The position numbers and the translations under genes were made by a program. Of a stretch of DNA of 64,000 bases, positions 46,370 to 57,428 are shown piece after piece. The stretch comes from Iris pallida (taxonomy: Eukaryota; Streptophyta; Magnoliopsida; Asparagales; Iridaceae): assembly GCA_029216955.1 (NCBI GenBank), contig JANAVB010015600.1:23613038-23677037 (forward strand). Reading direction: 5' to 3'. Every line of letters starts with the position of its first letter. Position 1 is the stretch's first letter. The notes under the pieces are model-generated. The model made no database searches, had not been told where the DNA came from, and worked only from the letters and a program-made list of their open reading frames with translations.

Positions 46370-47559
46370 TGCCCAATATCGTCTTCACCCTGCAGGATAT
46401 GCTCATCAAAACCAACCTGCACGATCGCCCGTTATACTACACTGGATACATCGGCGACGTGAAGGTGGACCGGATGCACATTGATCCTGTGTCTTCCATA
46501 AGCATCATCCCGAAGGGTCTGCTACATCATCTTTGCATTCCGATGCATCGCCTGACGCCTACAAACACCGCCATCAGCGGTTTCAATTCAGGCAGGAGCT
46601 ACCCAATCGGGAAGATCCGTCTGAAATGCCAGATTGGCGATCTTCAATCAGAAGTCACCTGCTACGTCATAGATGCCGACACTTCTTACAACATCCTTTT
46701 GGGGTGCCCTTGGATACACGATTATATGATCGTGCCTTCCACGCTGCACCAATGCTTCAAATATGTCGACAAGCATGGCTTCGTGAGGACAGAATTTGCT
46801 AACATCGATCCCTTCAAAGGGGTCGAATCCTACTACTTGGACTCCTGCCTATACGAAAAGTCGAAGAGGCACCTTGATGGAGGAAATGAGCAAGCTGGTA
46901 CCGAAGCGACCGCGGGATCAGAAGAACCTCTGACGATCCACCTCCAAGCCCGCAAACCGGGCAAATCTGTACCCCTTACGGCCATGCTGCGTAAGGACGC
47001 AATCAGTCTCTCGGCACAGGAAGAACAGATGAGAATTCGGCTGCCAAGGTCCGGCCAAGTGCCGAAACCCACAACAGGGCCACTTACCATCAGACTGCCG
47101 AGAGTCGGTCAACCCCAAACGAAGAAGCTCAATCCCTCCAATAGACCGCTCACGATACGCCTTCCCAAGAAGGGTCGTCACCCCGATGCGAGGACTGACA
47201 CTTCTAGCGAACCGACCACTCCTCGCCCCACATCGAATACCAAACTGGGGGTTGCTAGTCTACCAACGACTCCACGCTCTACTCCGCCAGTTGAACCTCT
47301 GAAGATCAAGCTGACTAGGTCGTCCTCTCAGTCTTCGTTCACACAGGGGGTAGCCGAAGAGGAACCGGAGCTAGCCAAGTATATGGCCGCCCACACTGAT
47401 GTTCCCTCCGCAGATGATGTAATCCCCCTAGAAAAGATACCTTACTTTATCAATAAAGGGTTATCTTTGAACTACACCGAGCTCAATAAGCTATGTACAA
47501 TGTATGCTATGGAACACGGTGTAGGCACTCACCTACACACACAAGTGACAAATGTATAA
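46370..47559 (+). pseudogene. Protease region of the outer Tat element
   Basis: The gag-pro frame resumes after the nested element. The aspartic protease region shows HIDPVSSISIIP, in which the usual Gly of the DxG active-site triad is Val. The flap-side motif SYNILLGCPW and the TLHQCFKYV block are present. A linker with repeated IRLPR-type motifs follows (46930-47180). The frame ends at TAA (47557-47559). The inner element reads through at the same place, so this is a nonsense mutation. Protease activity is doubtful because of the Val. Confidence 0.85.
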
Positions 47560-49323
47560 ACCGCAATCCAGCTTACTCCAGTAGAAGACGCTTACCGAAT
47601 AATCGAGGGAGGAGATTATCCTATTATCTTCAGCCGGACGAACAACCCGCATCCCTTCGCCATAGAGGAAGCCGACCTAGGGTCAGACGCCGGGAGACTG
47701 CCTCTGTATCTGTATAGCCCACAATCCAAATATCTCATGAAGAAACAGGGGTATGATCTGGAGACGACGCCAGGTTTGAACTATGGCACTGGGCGACGAT
47801 TACCTTTGAAGCCGTCGGTCCCGGCGGGCAAACCACGGAACTACTATAGCAAAACTCGATGCGGGTTAGGGTATGTAACGCCTACTACGACCCCTGAAAG
47901 TTCAGATGAAGAATGCGACTGGCAGTCACATTCAACCGGATCACCAACTTCCGACTCGGATACCAGCATCGGAGATGTGTTCAGACAAGTCATGTCAGTC
48001 AACATGGCATTCGCCGACGCTTACGAGGAAGACGAAGACATCCTCGAGATCCTCGAGCTAGAGCAGTGGGCCCAGCAATTAGATGCACAATGGGAAAAGC
48101 GGTTCGAACTGAGAGAACCTCCTACTGAAGATGAGGTTATGCAGGTCGACCTCGGTAGCGAATCCTATCCAAAGCCAATCTTCGTCAGTAAAAGCCTAAC
48201 GGATGAAGAGCGAGAAGCGCTGCTGAAACTTGTCAGAGAATATATTGATGTGTTCGCATGGAGTTATGAAGACATGTCGGGGTTAGACCCCGATATTGCC
48301 CTCCACAAGCTCAACATACGACCAGGCGCAAAACCAGTCAAGCAGCAACAACGACGCTTCCGCCCAGGCGTCATGGACGCGATTGAAGCCGAAGTCAACA
48401 AACTGATAGCCAGCGGCTTTATCCGTGAGGAGCAACATCCCGACTGGGTTGCCAATATAGTATCCGTCCTCAAGAAGAATGGGAAGATTCGAATCTGCAT
48501 CGACTTCCGCAACCTGAATGAGGCGTGCCCCAAAGATGAGTTCCCCCTTCCTATCACAGACATCATGATTGACAACACATGCGGCTTCGAACGTATGTCA
48601 TTCATTGTTGGATTCTCGGGGTACAACCAAATCAAGATGTCTCCTAAGGACGAAAAGCATACCTCATTCCGAACACCAATTGGCACGTACTGCTACACGG
48701 TCATGCCTTTCGGTTTGAAGAATGCTGGCACCACATATCAAAGAGCTATGAGCATTATCTTCAGAGACCACTTACGCAAGACAGTGGAGTGCTACGTTGA
48801 CGATATAGCCGTTAAGAGCCACTGCAAAGGAGACCATCTGCAGGATCTAAGGACGGTATTCGACCTAATGCGAGCGCACAATTTGAAAATGAACCCTACG
48901 AAGTCCTTTCTGGGCGTATCCAGCGGGAAGTTCTTAGGCTTCATCATCACTGCAAAGGGTATCCATGTAGATCCTGAGAAGACAAAAGCAATCATGGAGA
49001 TGGGTCCCCCGAGAAATCTACACGAACTCAGAGGCCTCCAAGGGAGGCTAGCCTACATCAGGAGGTTCATTTCTAACCTCTCCGGGCGATGCCGACCGTT
49101 CACGCACCTCATGAAGAAAGGAGTCTCATTCGTATGGGACGAGGAATGTCAGCGTGCTTTCGACAGCATCAAAGAATATTTGTCAAATCCCCCAGTTTTG
49201 GTGGCCCCGGTTACTGGGAAACCATTCATGCTCTATGTACGAGCAATGGAACACTCCCTTGGGGCTCTGCTGGCACAGAACAACGATGCAGGCCATGAAC
49301 TGGCCATATATTACCTCAGCTGA
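47560..49323 (+). pseudogene. Linker and reverse transcriptase of the outer Tat element
   Basis: The frame is the same as upstream, after the TAA. A linker with an acidic stretch (about 47990-48070) leads into reverse transcriptase with CIDFRNLNEACP, FIVGFSGYNQIK, PFGLKNAG and catalytic YVDDIAVKS. The thumb and connection regions follow, then the start of the first RNase H (MLYVRAMEHSLGALLAQ). It ends at an in-frame TGA (49321-49323) where the inner element has an Arg codon, a typical C-to-T change. Confidence 0.92.
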
Positions 49324-50672
49324 ATGATGATCGGACCAGAGCACCGATACACCGCTGTGGAGAAGGAATGCCTCGCCCTGGTGTTCGCCATTCAGAAAAC
49401 GCGGTACTACTTCACCGGACAAACGATACATGTGATCTCACGAGTCAACACTCTCAGAGTCCTCATGACCAAACCAGGGGCACTCAGCTCTCGACTTGCT
49501 ACATGGGCAATATTGGTGTCCCCTTATCATATGACCTTTGTCCCACAAAAGGCAGTCAAAGGTCAAGCCCTGGCAGACTTTTTAGCAGCCCACCCAGGCT
49601 CGGAGTCCTCCAGAATATATGAAGAGATCCCAGACGAAGTCGCCAACTCACATGCAACCTCTCACGAGGCTATATGGCGAATGTTCTTTGACGGTGCTTC
49701 AAGGACCGGACCTAAAGGCAACATAGTCGTCGGAGTCGGGGTAGTGCTGATCTCCCCTTCCGGTTTGGTGATTAACCGCGCTTATTCCCTCACCGAGCCC
49801 TGCTCTAACAATGTGGCCGAGTACAACGCTATGGTCATTGGCCTCCAACTTGCAAGAGAGCTGGGGGTAGAATACCTTGAAGCATACGGCGATTCCCAAC
49901 TAATCGTCAATCAGATCCAGGGCTCATACGAAGTCCGCCACGAAGACATGATCCCTTATCACCAAATAGCGATCGATATCATCTCGTCATTCGAGGGGTT
50001 CTTCATCGAGCACGTCCCCAGACTCCGAAATATTGAAGCCGATGCCCTAGCTGGTCTTGCCGCTTCCCTAGCAGTCTCGAATTATGATCGCCAATCAGTA
50101 GATGTAATAGGCCACGAACTGGTCTGTCCCAAGAACAATGTGCAATTCGTGGCGAGTTATTCCGCCCAGACGATCGATGAGGCCCCAGATTGGAGACAAC
50201 CATTCATCGACTTCGTCGTCTATGACATCCTGCCCGAGAACCCAAAGGAAGCCATTTCCATCAGGCGGCGTTCTCTCAGATTCTTCTACGATACAGAGAC
50301 GAAAATGCTGTATCGCCGCTCCTACGACGGATTACTGCTTCGGTGTCTGTCAAATGCAGAAGCCAAAGAAGCCGTACGAGAAGCTCACGACGGTGTCTGC
50401 GGGGCCCACCAGCCCGGCCCAAAATTGCAAGACCGCCTTCGACGAATGGGCTACTATTGGCCCACGATGGTGGCAGATGCGATAGATTATGCTAGAAAAT
50501 GCAAAGCTTGCCAGGTCCACGCAGACTTCATTCACCAACCATCCGAGTTTCTACATCCGACGGTGGCGTCCTGGCCATTCGAAGCATGGGGAATGGATAT
50601 CATTGGTCCAATCACCCCACCTTCCTCCCGAGGACATCGCTTCATACTTGCGATCACTGATTACTTCTCCAA
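49324..50672 (+). pseudogene. RNase H domains and integrase N-terminal half, outer element
   Basis: The frame continues with the end of the first RNase H, then an archaeal-type RNase H (FFDGASR, NVAEYNAM, YGDSQL, IEADALA), and the integrase zinc-binding domain and core start (CKACQVHADF, GMDIIGP). At about 50671 one G is missing relative to the inner element, shifting the frame inside the integrase core. The frame reaching 50718 therefore ends out of register. Confidence 0.92.
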
Positions 50673-51446
50673 ATGGCGGAAGCTGTCCCACTCGCAGAAG
50701 TCAAGACTTCAGACGTGATCAGCTTCCTTAAGCATCACGTCATCTACCGCTTTGGACTGCCCCGAAGGATCATCCATGATAATGGTCCGCAGTTTGCAAG
50801 CCACGTATTCTATCGGTTTTGCGATAAGCACCGTATTCAGAATGTCGCCTCGATACCGTACAACCCGGCAGCAAACGGGTTAGCAGAGGCATTCAACAAA
50901 ACAATCATCAAACTCCTCAAGAAGTTTGTCTCCTCCAACAAACGCGATTGGAATGAGAAGCTCGGCGAATGCTTATGGGCTTATCGCACCACAGTTCGAA
51001 CGGCCACCGGGAATACGCCATTCTCCCTAGTGTATGGGAGTGAGGCAGTTCTCCCATTAGAGACTCAAATACCCTCACTCCGCGTCGCCCTCACTTATCA
51101 ATTGACGACGGATGACAACTACCGACGTCGACTGCAAGAGTTAGAGGCCTTAGATAAAAAGCGCCTCCTAGTTCAGCAAAGGATCGAGCTATACCAAGCA
51201 CGCATCTCAGGAGCCTTCAACAAGAAGGTCAAAATCAAAACATTCCAAGTGGACGATCTTGTTCTGGCAGTCCGGAGGCCAATGGTCATGACTCACAAGA
51301 CCGCCGGCAAGTTCCAGCCAAAATGGGAAGGCCCATTTATCATAGAGACAGTATTCTCCAACGGTGCTTACCGCCTCGCCAAGCAGAATGGAGACTTGCT
51401 CATGTTGCCCGTCAACGACAAGTTCCTGAAGAAATATTATGTCTAA
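50673..51446 (+). pseudogene. Integrase C-terminal half of the outer Tat element
   Basis: It picks up the integrase core after the one-base deletion: IIHDNGPQF and NGLAEAFNK supply the second Asp and the Glu of the D,D,E triad. The C-terminal domain ends KFLKKYYV and has no chromodomain. Stop TAA at 51444-51446 ends pol. Confidence 0.92.
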
Positions 51447-52550
51447 ACAACATCCCAGATTATTGAGTCACGTACCCGCTGGTACCACTGAACTCACCCC
51501 CATAATTTTCCAGATTTTCGAGTCATGCACCCGCTGGTACCGCTGAACTCACGCTTACCATTCTCCAGAGTCTCGAGTCATGTACCCGATGGTGCCTCTG
51601 AACTCACACCCCGGTCACTCTTTCAGATAAAAATTCATGTATAACCATACCGCTGAACTTTCTTCCTACAAGAGATCCTCCCTCATGATCCACTACCCGC
51701 ACTCCCAGTGCACAACAAGGGTAACGGATCCACAAACTTCCAAGACGACCATGTCCTCATCACCTCTGAGTCGTCCCATTTCCGCCAAAAACAAATCACC
51801 CCTTAACATAGAACTTCCATGTCCTCACTACCTCTGAGTCGTTCTATGTGCCCTCCTTCATTGAGCCCACTCCTGTCATGTCCTCATTACCTCTGAATGG
51901 GAAGGCTCCGTCGAAGAAACCTTCATACTTGCTATGTCCTCATTACCTCTGAGTAAGTATGATGATCCCCTTTCGACCTATTACCTGTACCCACAACCGG
52001 AGTACGCCAAGGGTAATGGGCCCACAAATGTCCTCTGTTGACCACAAATGTCCTCTGTTGACCACAAATGTCCTCTGTTGACCACAAAATGTCCTCTGTT
52101 GACCACTAATACCCTCCGGCGAGTTTGCTCCTGCCATGTACTCATTACCTCTGAGCAGGAAGACTCTACGTTTGAAAAACTTTCCTACTTGCCATGTCCT
52201 CGTTACCTCTGAGCAAGTATGTCAGTTCCCCTTCATCCTATTATCCGTATCTTAAACCCGGGTACACCAAGGATAATAGGCCCACAAATATCCTCAGCTA
52301 AGCACAAACATACCATCTCATCATACCCCAGGAGCCCAGCTGCTCTACGGCATTCCTTTTCCCAATACCAAAAGCACCCACGACCACTTTGCCATGGCTG
52401 TTTCAGGTATCTTGACCAAAGCTTGTTATCTGTACCTAAAACCAAGGTATGCCATAGGTAACAGGTCCACAAATGTATCCCTAATACGGGAGAGAACATC
52501 ACCACAATATCACAGACGCAGCAAGCAATACAAATGAAGGGTAGAATTGA
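51447..52550 (+). repeat. Post-pol spacer with short repeat families
   Basis: No gene is seen on either strand. Three degenerate units containing ACCCGCTGGTACC...CTGAACTCAC lie at 51470-51610. Several ATGTCCTCATTACCTCTGAG copies lie at 51750-52215. A 20-bp tandem repeat (ACCACAAATGTCCTCTGTTG, about four copies) spans 52023-52107. Satellite-like repeats after pol are a known Tat-lineage habit. Confidence 0.75.
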
Positions 52551-52558
52551 AAGTACTC

Positions 52559-52564
52559 TTTATT
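52559..52564 (-). terminator. Poly(A) signal of the antisense gene
   Basis: TTTATT on + is AATAAA on minus, about 70 bp past the stop codon of the antisense gene at 52635. Confidence 0.55.
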
Positions 52565-52634
52565 TGAAGGAAGAAAAGAAGTATTACATATTTCGGGACC
52601 ACGTCCCTCTCAAAAAAGGAAAAGAAAGGGCCGA

Positions 52635-55600
52635 CTACATTTCAGTATTACTCAATTCTAGGAGGCGGTTTCTCACTGAGGTGGTCCCCCGCTCAATCCG
52701 TTGCCGAGCGCGACGCTCGGCCTCCTGGAGTAACCGCTCCTCATTATCCAAACCCAGGAGCACCTGACAGTCATCTTCCAATTTCTTCAAGACAGTCTCC
52801 AGGTCAGTCGAAGCTTGAGTAACCCTGTCAGCCTCCTGAATAATTAGCCCCCTGTCATTGTGGGCAGTCTTGAGTTTAGACTCCAGGAAAGTCAACTTCT
52901 TCTGAAGCACAAGGATATGCTCCCGCGTCTCGGTAATCTCACGAGAGACAGACTCCTCCCGAGCCACAACGTTTTCGGTCGCATAACTCAATTGATCATA
53001 TCGATCAGCTAAGTCGCTGAGATCCTTCAGCGCGGCCAGTCTGGTCTTATCTCGAGCCTCTCTGGTCCTCTCTATAACAACAATAAGGGAATTCTGCTCC
53101 TCGTTTATAACAGCAGGCAGATCAGCCTGCCGCAATACTCGAAGCTCGGACACCAGCTGATCAGCCTCCAGCAATTTCGTCTCCACAAGAGAAGCCATCC
53201 CTGTACCGTCAGGAAGATCCCTAAGAATATTTATTTGACCAAGGGCACATCGTCGGGCCAAGGTAAAAGAGGTCCCTCTTTCTACAGTGGCCTCGATTCC
53301 CCTCTTCAAATGACGATGGAAACTGACAACCACGTCCTGCAACGCGTCGTTCAAAACTTCAGCAGAGGAGGGCGTCAGGGGAAGTCGGAGCGGCAACGTC
53401 GGAGGAGTAACGCTAGAGTTTGCCACCAGGGGAACGGAGTCCGAGTAGAACGATGCATGAATAGCGACCAACTCGTCCTCCGCCGTCCGGAGAGCTTGGA
53501 TGCTCGGCAGGGAAGAAAGGTCGACTCTCGAAGCCATCGGAGCAGAGGATGATGCAAGGACCATCGTTTCCTGCCCCGACTGCCCCGAGAACTGGCCCGT
53601 TAAACTCGGGCCCCCAGAAGGCCCATCAAGACGAGTCGGGCAGTGAGGAGGTACACCCCTTTCCACCGATGCCCCTTCGGTTGGGGTTGTCTCAGCGACG
53701 TCCATCCTCGGCACTGGAGGGGCAGGACCTGAATGTCCACAATAACAATCAATTGACGTAACTCGAAGGACATGATGATAGAGCAGATAGGCTTCCTCAC
53801 GGGTTAAGATTCGACTAATCTTACCAGGGGAGGGGCATAAAGGCCGCGGCTCATCCACAACTGGCATAGTCCCCTCACCCGCGATCCCTGAGTTAAACTC
53901 AGTCACGTCCCCTGCCCCCGTCACCTTGAAGGAGGATACAGATTGATCTGCGTCCTCTTGAATAGGAGCAGGCTCATGGGAGTCCCCGTCATCCTGGGTC
54001 ACCGCCTCGACATCCTGAAACTGTTCTTCTTCTCCCGACACCTAAAAGAGGGAACGAAGACAGTCAGGATTGAAACTCAAAGAAAAGAAGGGAGAAGGGA
54101 TCGAGAGCAGTTTTGTTACCTCTGACGCAGGGTTGACTTCTTCTCCACCTTCTTTTATGGCCAGCGGATGGTGCCTAGTCGCAACCAGCTTCCGGGATCG
54201 AGAAACACTGCCTATAGGAGAAACTTGCCTGCTACGTTTCGGAATAGGACCAGGCGCAACAAGAGACTGATCCCTCAGCACCTCATCTGACAAAACATGC
54301 GACTGACCCACCTCTGCGCCTACCACTGGAAGGATAGAATCATCTTCATCACGCTCGTTGCCTTCACCACCCTCAGCAGCGGAATCCAAATCTGGCACTT
54401 CGGCTCTAGTCTTTCTTTTCTTGGCCCCTTGAGAGCCTTCCTCAAGACCGGTGCCAACAATAAAACTGGTACCTTGGTGGAAACCGACCGGGGGCTTGTT
54501 CGCCATGACATGATACAGAGCCTCCATATACAAGATCTCCACTGACTCCTTAATAGCAGGGACCGAGAAAATGGTGCGAGTATGGAACGAATCATAATAT
54601 TGCCAAGCTCTGATACCATCAAGAAGACTACCCTCATAACCCAGACAAGAACTGGGGCTGTCCAGACAAAGTTGGCTGTATCCAAACTGCCGGACAAACC
54701 TGCTAGGCAGATAAGGCTCCAGAAAAACAGCATTGCGGTTACGGTACATCAGATGTACGGGACGGATGTTACGCAACCATAAGAGCATCTGGCCATCCAG
54801 AAGCTGAGGGGGCACGACACCGTCAATATGTACAGTTTCTATGTCCCTGGCAGTAAAACGAGGGACGGATACGAAAATACGATACTTATCTGCCCTTGCC
54901 AAGGCCATCCGGCAAGCCCGCATGGTCTCACATTCCCACAGCTTGTCCTGATAGCGGAAGATAAATGCGTCATCATCAGTCACACCGTCTTCAGAGCCCG
55001 GTCTCATCAAAAACGGATGATGTATCAGCAGCCACCCCATCAAGTAGTGATAAGGCAACTTAGTTCGTTCAAAATCCTTGGTCACGTCGCGAGCAATGAC
55101 TTTGGACGTAAAGGTACGAAGGCCACGGTGTATGCTACACATAATGGCCGGGAGGAGAGCTAGCCTGATTCGCAAAACTAACTTCACAGCCGGAAGGATG
55201 AAGTTACAACTAATTCTCTCAATTGAACCGGCTCCTCCCGAGACTACACAATTTCCTAGCCAGATCATCAAAAATCCCGCCAGAAGCGCATTCTCGGACA
55301 GCTCTTGAGTATCCTGGTAAAAGTAATCGAAAGTATCAGTCTGGCTCCCGAATCTGTCACTGGTAGTGGCCACTCCCTTAGCCGACGACACCAAGTCCTT
55401 AACCGCTTCCCGAGGTCGAGGGCGACGAGAGGTGACTCGACCTGAGGCATCTGCCGAGAAGAGATAGTGCACCCAATCCCTGGTGTAGGGAGCATTCCCT
55501 TCCAGGTTACTATCCTTTCGGGTCATCTGATGGCATGTGTTATAATGGCACAATATCTCCTGGTAAAGGGCCGCGAAGCCAGGATACCGTCGTTCCAGAT

Positions 55601-56963
55601 CTTCGAGTTCCTCATTAGTGGGAGTATACGCTTCAAACGCTTCGTCCCCCCAAGGAAGCTTGGAGACCGCGTGCATCTCAGGGAGCGCGAGTCCCATCTC
55701 TCCTACAGGTGTGTAAAAGGTCCCCGTACGACAATTATACATTTCCAGCAGAGGCATGAATAGCTTCTTGTTTAAGGACAAGCCATGACTGGTACCTCGG
55801 ATAGCGTGGTACAGGCTAATCTCGCACAAAAAGGCCTCATACTTCTGCAAGATCCAAGTAGACAAATTGATCCACGAGAGAATAGGGTCTACCCAACCAG
55901 GAAACGTCAACCGACCGACGGGATATGAGCCTTTCCGAGCAAGCTGATTTATAAAAGTATCGACAGTAGAAAATAAGAAGTTAGGGCCCGCCACATTCAG
56001 GAAAGAACCTGGGACCAATCCCGTCACGGAACAACTAGTGTGCACTTTGCCAGCAGTCACGGACTTCAGATTGTTATTATAATGGATGTTCCCCACAAAC
56101 ATCCCACTTCTGGTAGGGGTTAAAGTCTCCCCCATCTTTCGGTCCAACGGGAGCATATTAAACCAAGATAGTGGGAAGTGTCGCACCATTTGGGGGATGC
56201 GGATCGCCATCCCGTTAGAAACAAAGCTCCAATCCTCCGACACCTCCAGGACATGATCGTTCTCCACGGTCAAGGCGTCTCCAAAAAAGAACGCAGGCTT
56301 CAAATACTCCCCTTCAAATTTCCCGGAGTTCATCATAGCGTTAAGGAAGTGGAAAGACTGATTCTTGATGGCATTCAATCTAACCGTAGGCTCATCGCTC
56401 GAAAACTGGTCAGCCATATACTGAACAATATGGTCGTACCTATAGCCGAGAGCGGCTTGAGCGCTACCCACCAAGAGTTCTCCAGCAGCGTTAACCGGCA
56501 GATTCACTGAAGAACAGACAGAGAAAAGTAAGTTAAACGGAGGGATAAAAAAAGAGCCGATTGGGTGCTTTCAAACCCCATGCGGCTCAAGAAAACATCC
56601 ATGCGGCCCCATGAAGCTCAGAAGAACGCTTATGCGGCTCCGTACAATAAAAAGTCTATGCGGTTTAGCGTCACTTATGCGGCTTCGCCGACAAGGCACA
56701 CATACAAATGCGGTAGTTCTCTTATGCGGCTCGCAGCTCAGCCGTAGGGCGAACATGCGATTTACAAAGGCTCGTGCATAAAGTTTGCGACGTAGCCTTG
56801 GCGGTTGGGGTTCTTTAACTCATGCATTGTCCTTACCAATAATGGGGGGGTGAACGTCAGGATGAACATCAGGTACGACGACTGGCGGAGTAGCAGCCGC
56901 AGCCGAGGCGGAAGTAAGGGCCGCCTTCTTGCCCTTTACTGCTACGGTCTTCTTGGGAGCCAT
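52635..56963 (-). CDS. Antisense plant-mobile-domain/coiled-coil protein, three exons
   Basis: Exon 1 is 56963-56837 (ATG, MAPKKTVAVKGKK, an Ala/Pro/Val-rich tail). Exon 2 is 56506-54120 and exon 3 is 54041-52635. Introns of 330 and 78 nt have GT-AG ends (donor G|GTAAGG, acceptor TTCTTCAG; donor GAG|GTAACA, acceptor TCTTTTAG). The coding lengths 127 + 2387 + 1407 join in phase to about 1306 residues with no internal stop. Exon 2 matches the plant mobile domain style (LAGFLMIWLGNCVV, LALLPAIMCSIHRGL, LPSRFVRQFGY), then basic NLS-like motifs (AKKRKTRAE, PKRSRQ). Exon 3 is acidic at first and ends in a long coiled coil. Antisense ORFs between pol and the 3' LTR are known in some Tat elements. 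The function is unknown; a nuclear role is inference. Confidence 0.75.
56575..56750. repeat. ATGCGGC motif cluster in antisense intron 1
   Basis: About seven ATGCGGC/ATGCGGT words within 180 bp, the same motif as in U3 of the LTRs. Confidence 0.85.
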
Positions 56964-57054
56964 TAATTATCGAAGAGGAGAAGGGCAATCGAGATAGGGA
57001 AGGTCTGAGGAAGAAGAAGGAAAATAAAGAAGTCTTCTCTCTCTTCAAACTCCT

Positions 57055-57066
57055 CCTATTTATAGG
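57055..57066 (-). promoter_or_regulatory. TATA box of the antisense gene
   Basis: On the minus strand CCTATAAATAGG lies about 90 bp upstream of the ATG at 56963 and is followed by a CT-rich leader, a normal plant core promoter layout. The template lies between the antisense ATG and the 3' LTR, so the promoter is internal to the element. Confidence 0.65.
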
Positions 57067-57264
57067 AAGACGGAAGAAGGAGGACACGTGGGCCAATGAC
57101 CGACTCATGAAGAGCGAAACCGACTCCTTGGGTTTCGTCTCCAAGATTCACCTAAGGCATCAAATCCGAAAGATTTAATAAGCTGACCCTTGGGAATCCC
57201 TCCTACAAAGACGGCGCTGAAACGAATTTGAGGCAATTAAAGACCCGCACACGTGGCAATAAGC

Positions 57265-57375
57265 TATGCGACTGAACAGTCTCCTGCGGCCGAATCACCT
57301 ATGCGGCTGGATAATCCGTGCGGCCAGGACTTCTATGCGGTCAGGATTTCATATGCGGCTAGAAGGACAGCCATG
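57265..57375. repeat. ATGCGGC motif cluster before the polypurine tract
   Basis: About six copies or near-copies of ATGCGGC (for example at 57300, 57335 and 57353) upstream of the antisense promoter. Confidence 0.75.
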
Positions 57376-57407
57376 CTTCTTATTCAAAGTATCTTAATTT
57401 TGTAAAT

Positions 57408-57428
57408 TGAAAACTTTGAAGGGGGTCT
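57408..57428 (+). other. Polypurine tract of the outer Tat element
   Basis: AAAACTTTGAAGGGGGTCT directly precedes the 3' LTR start TGTAGAAG at 57429 and is the expected plus-strand priming site. Confidence 0.8.

Noticed and set aside
47554..47633. Intron between protease and RT in the outer element, as in Ogre
   Set aside because: A GTATAA donor and a TTATCTTCAG acceptor exist but do not restore phase, and the inner element reads through without a gap, so the TAA is simpler as a nonsense mutation.
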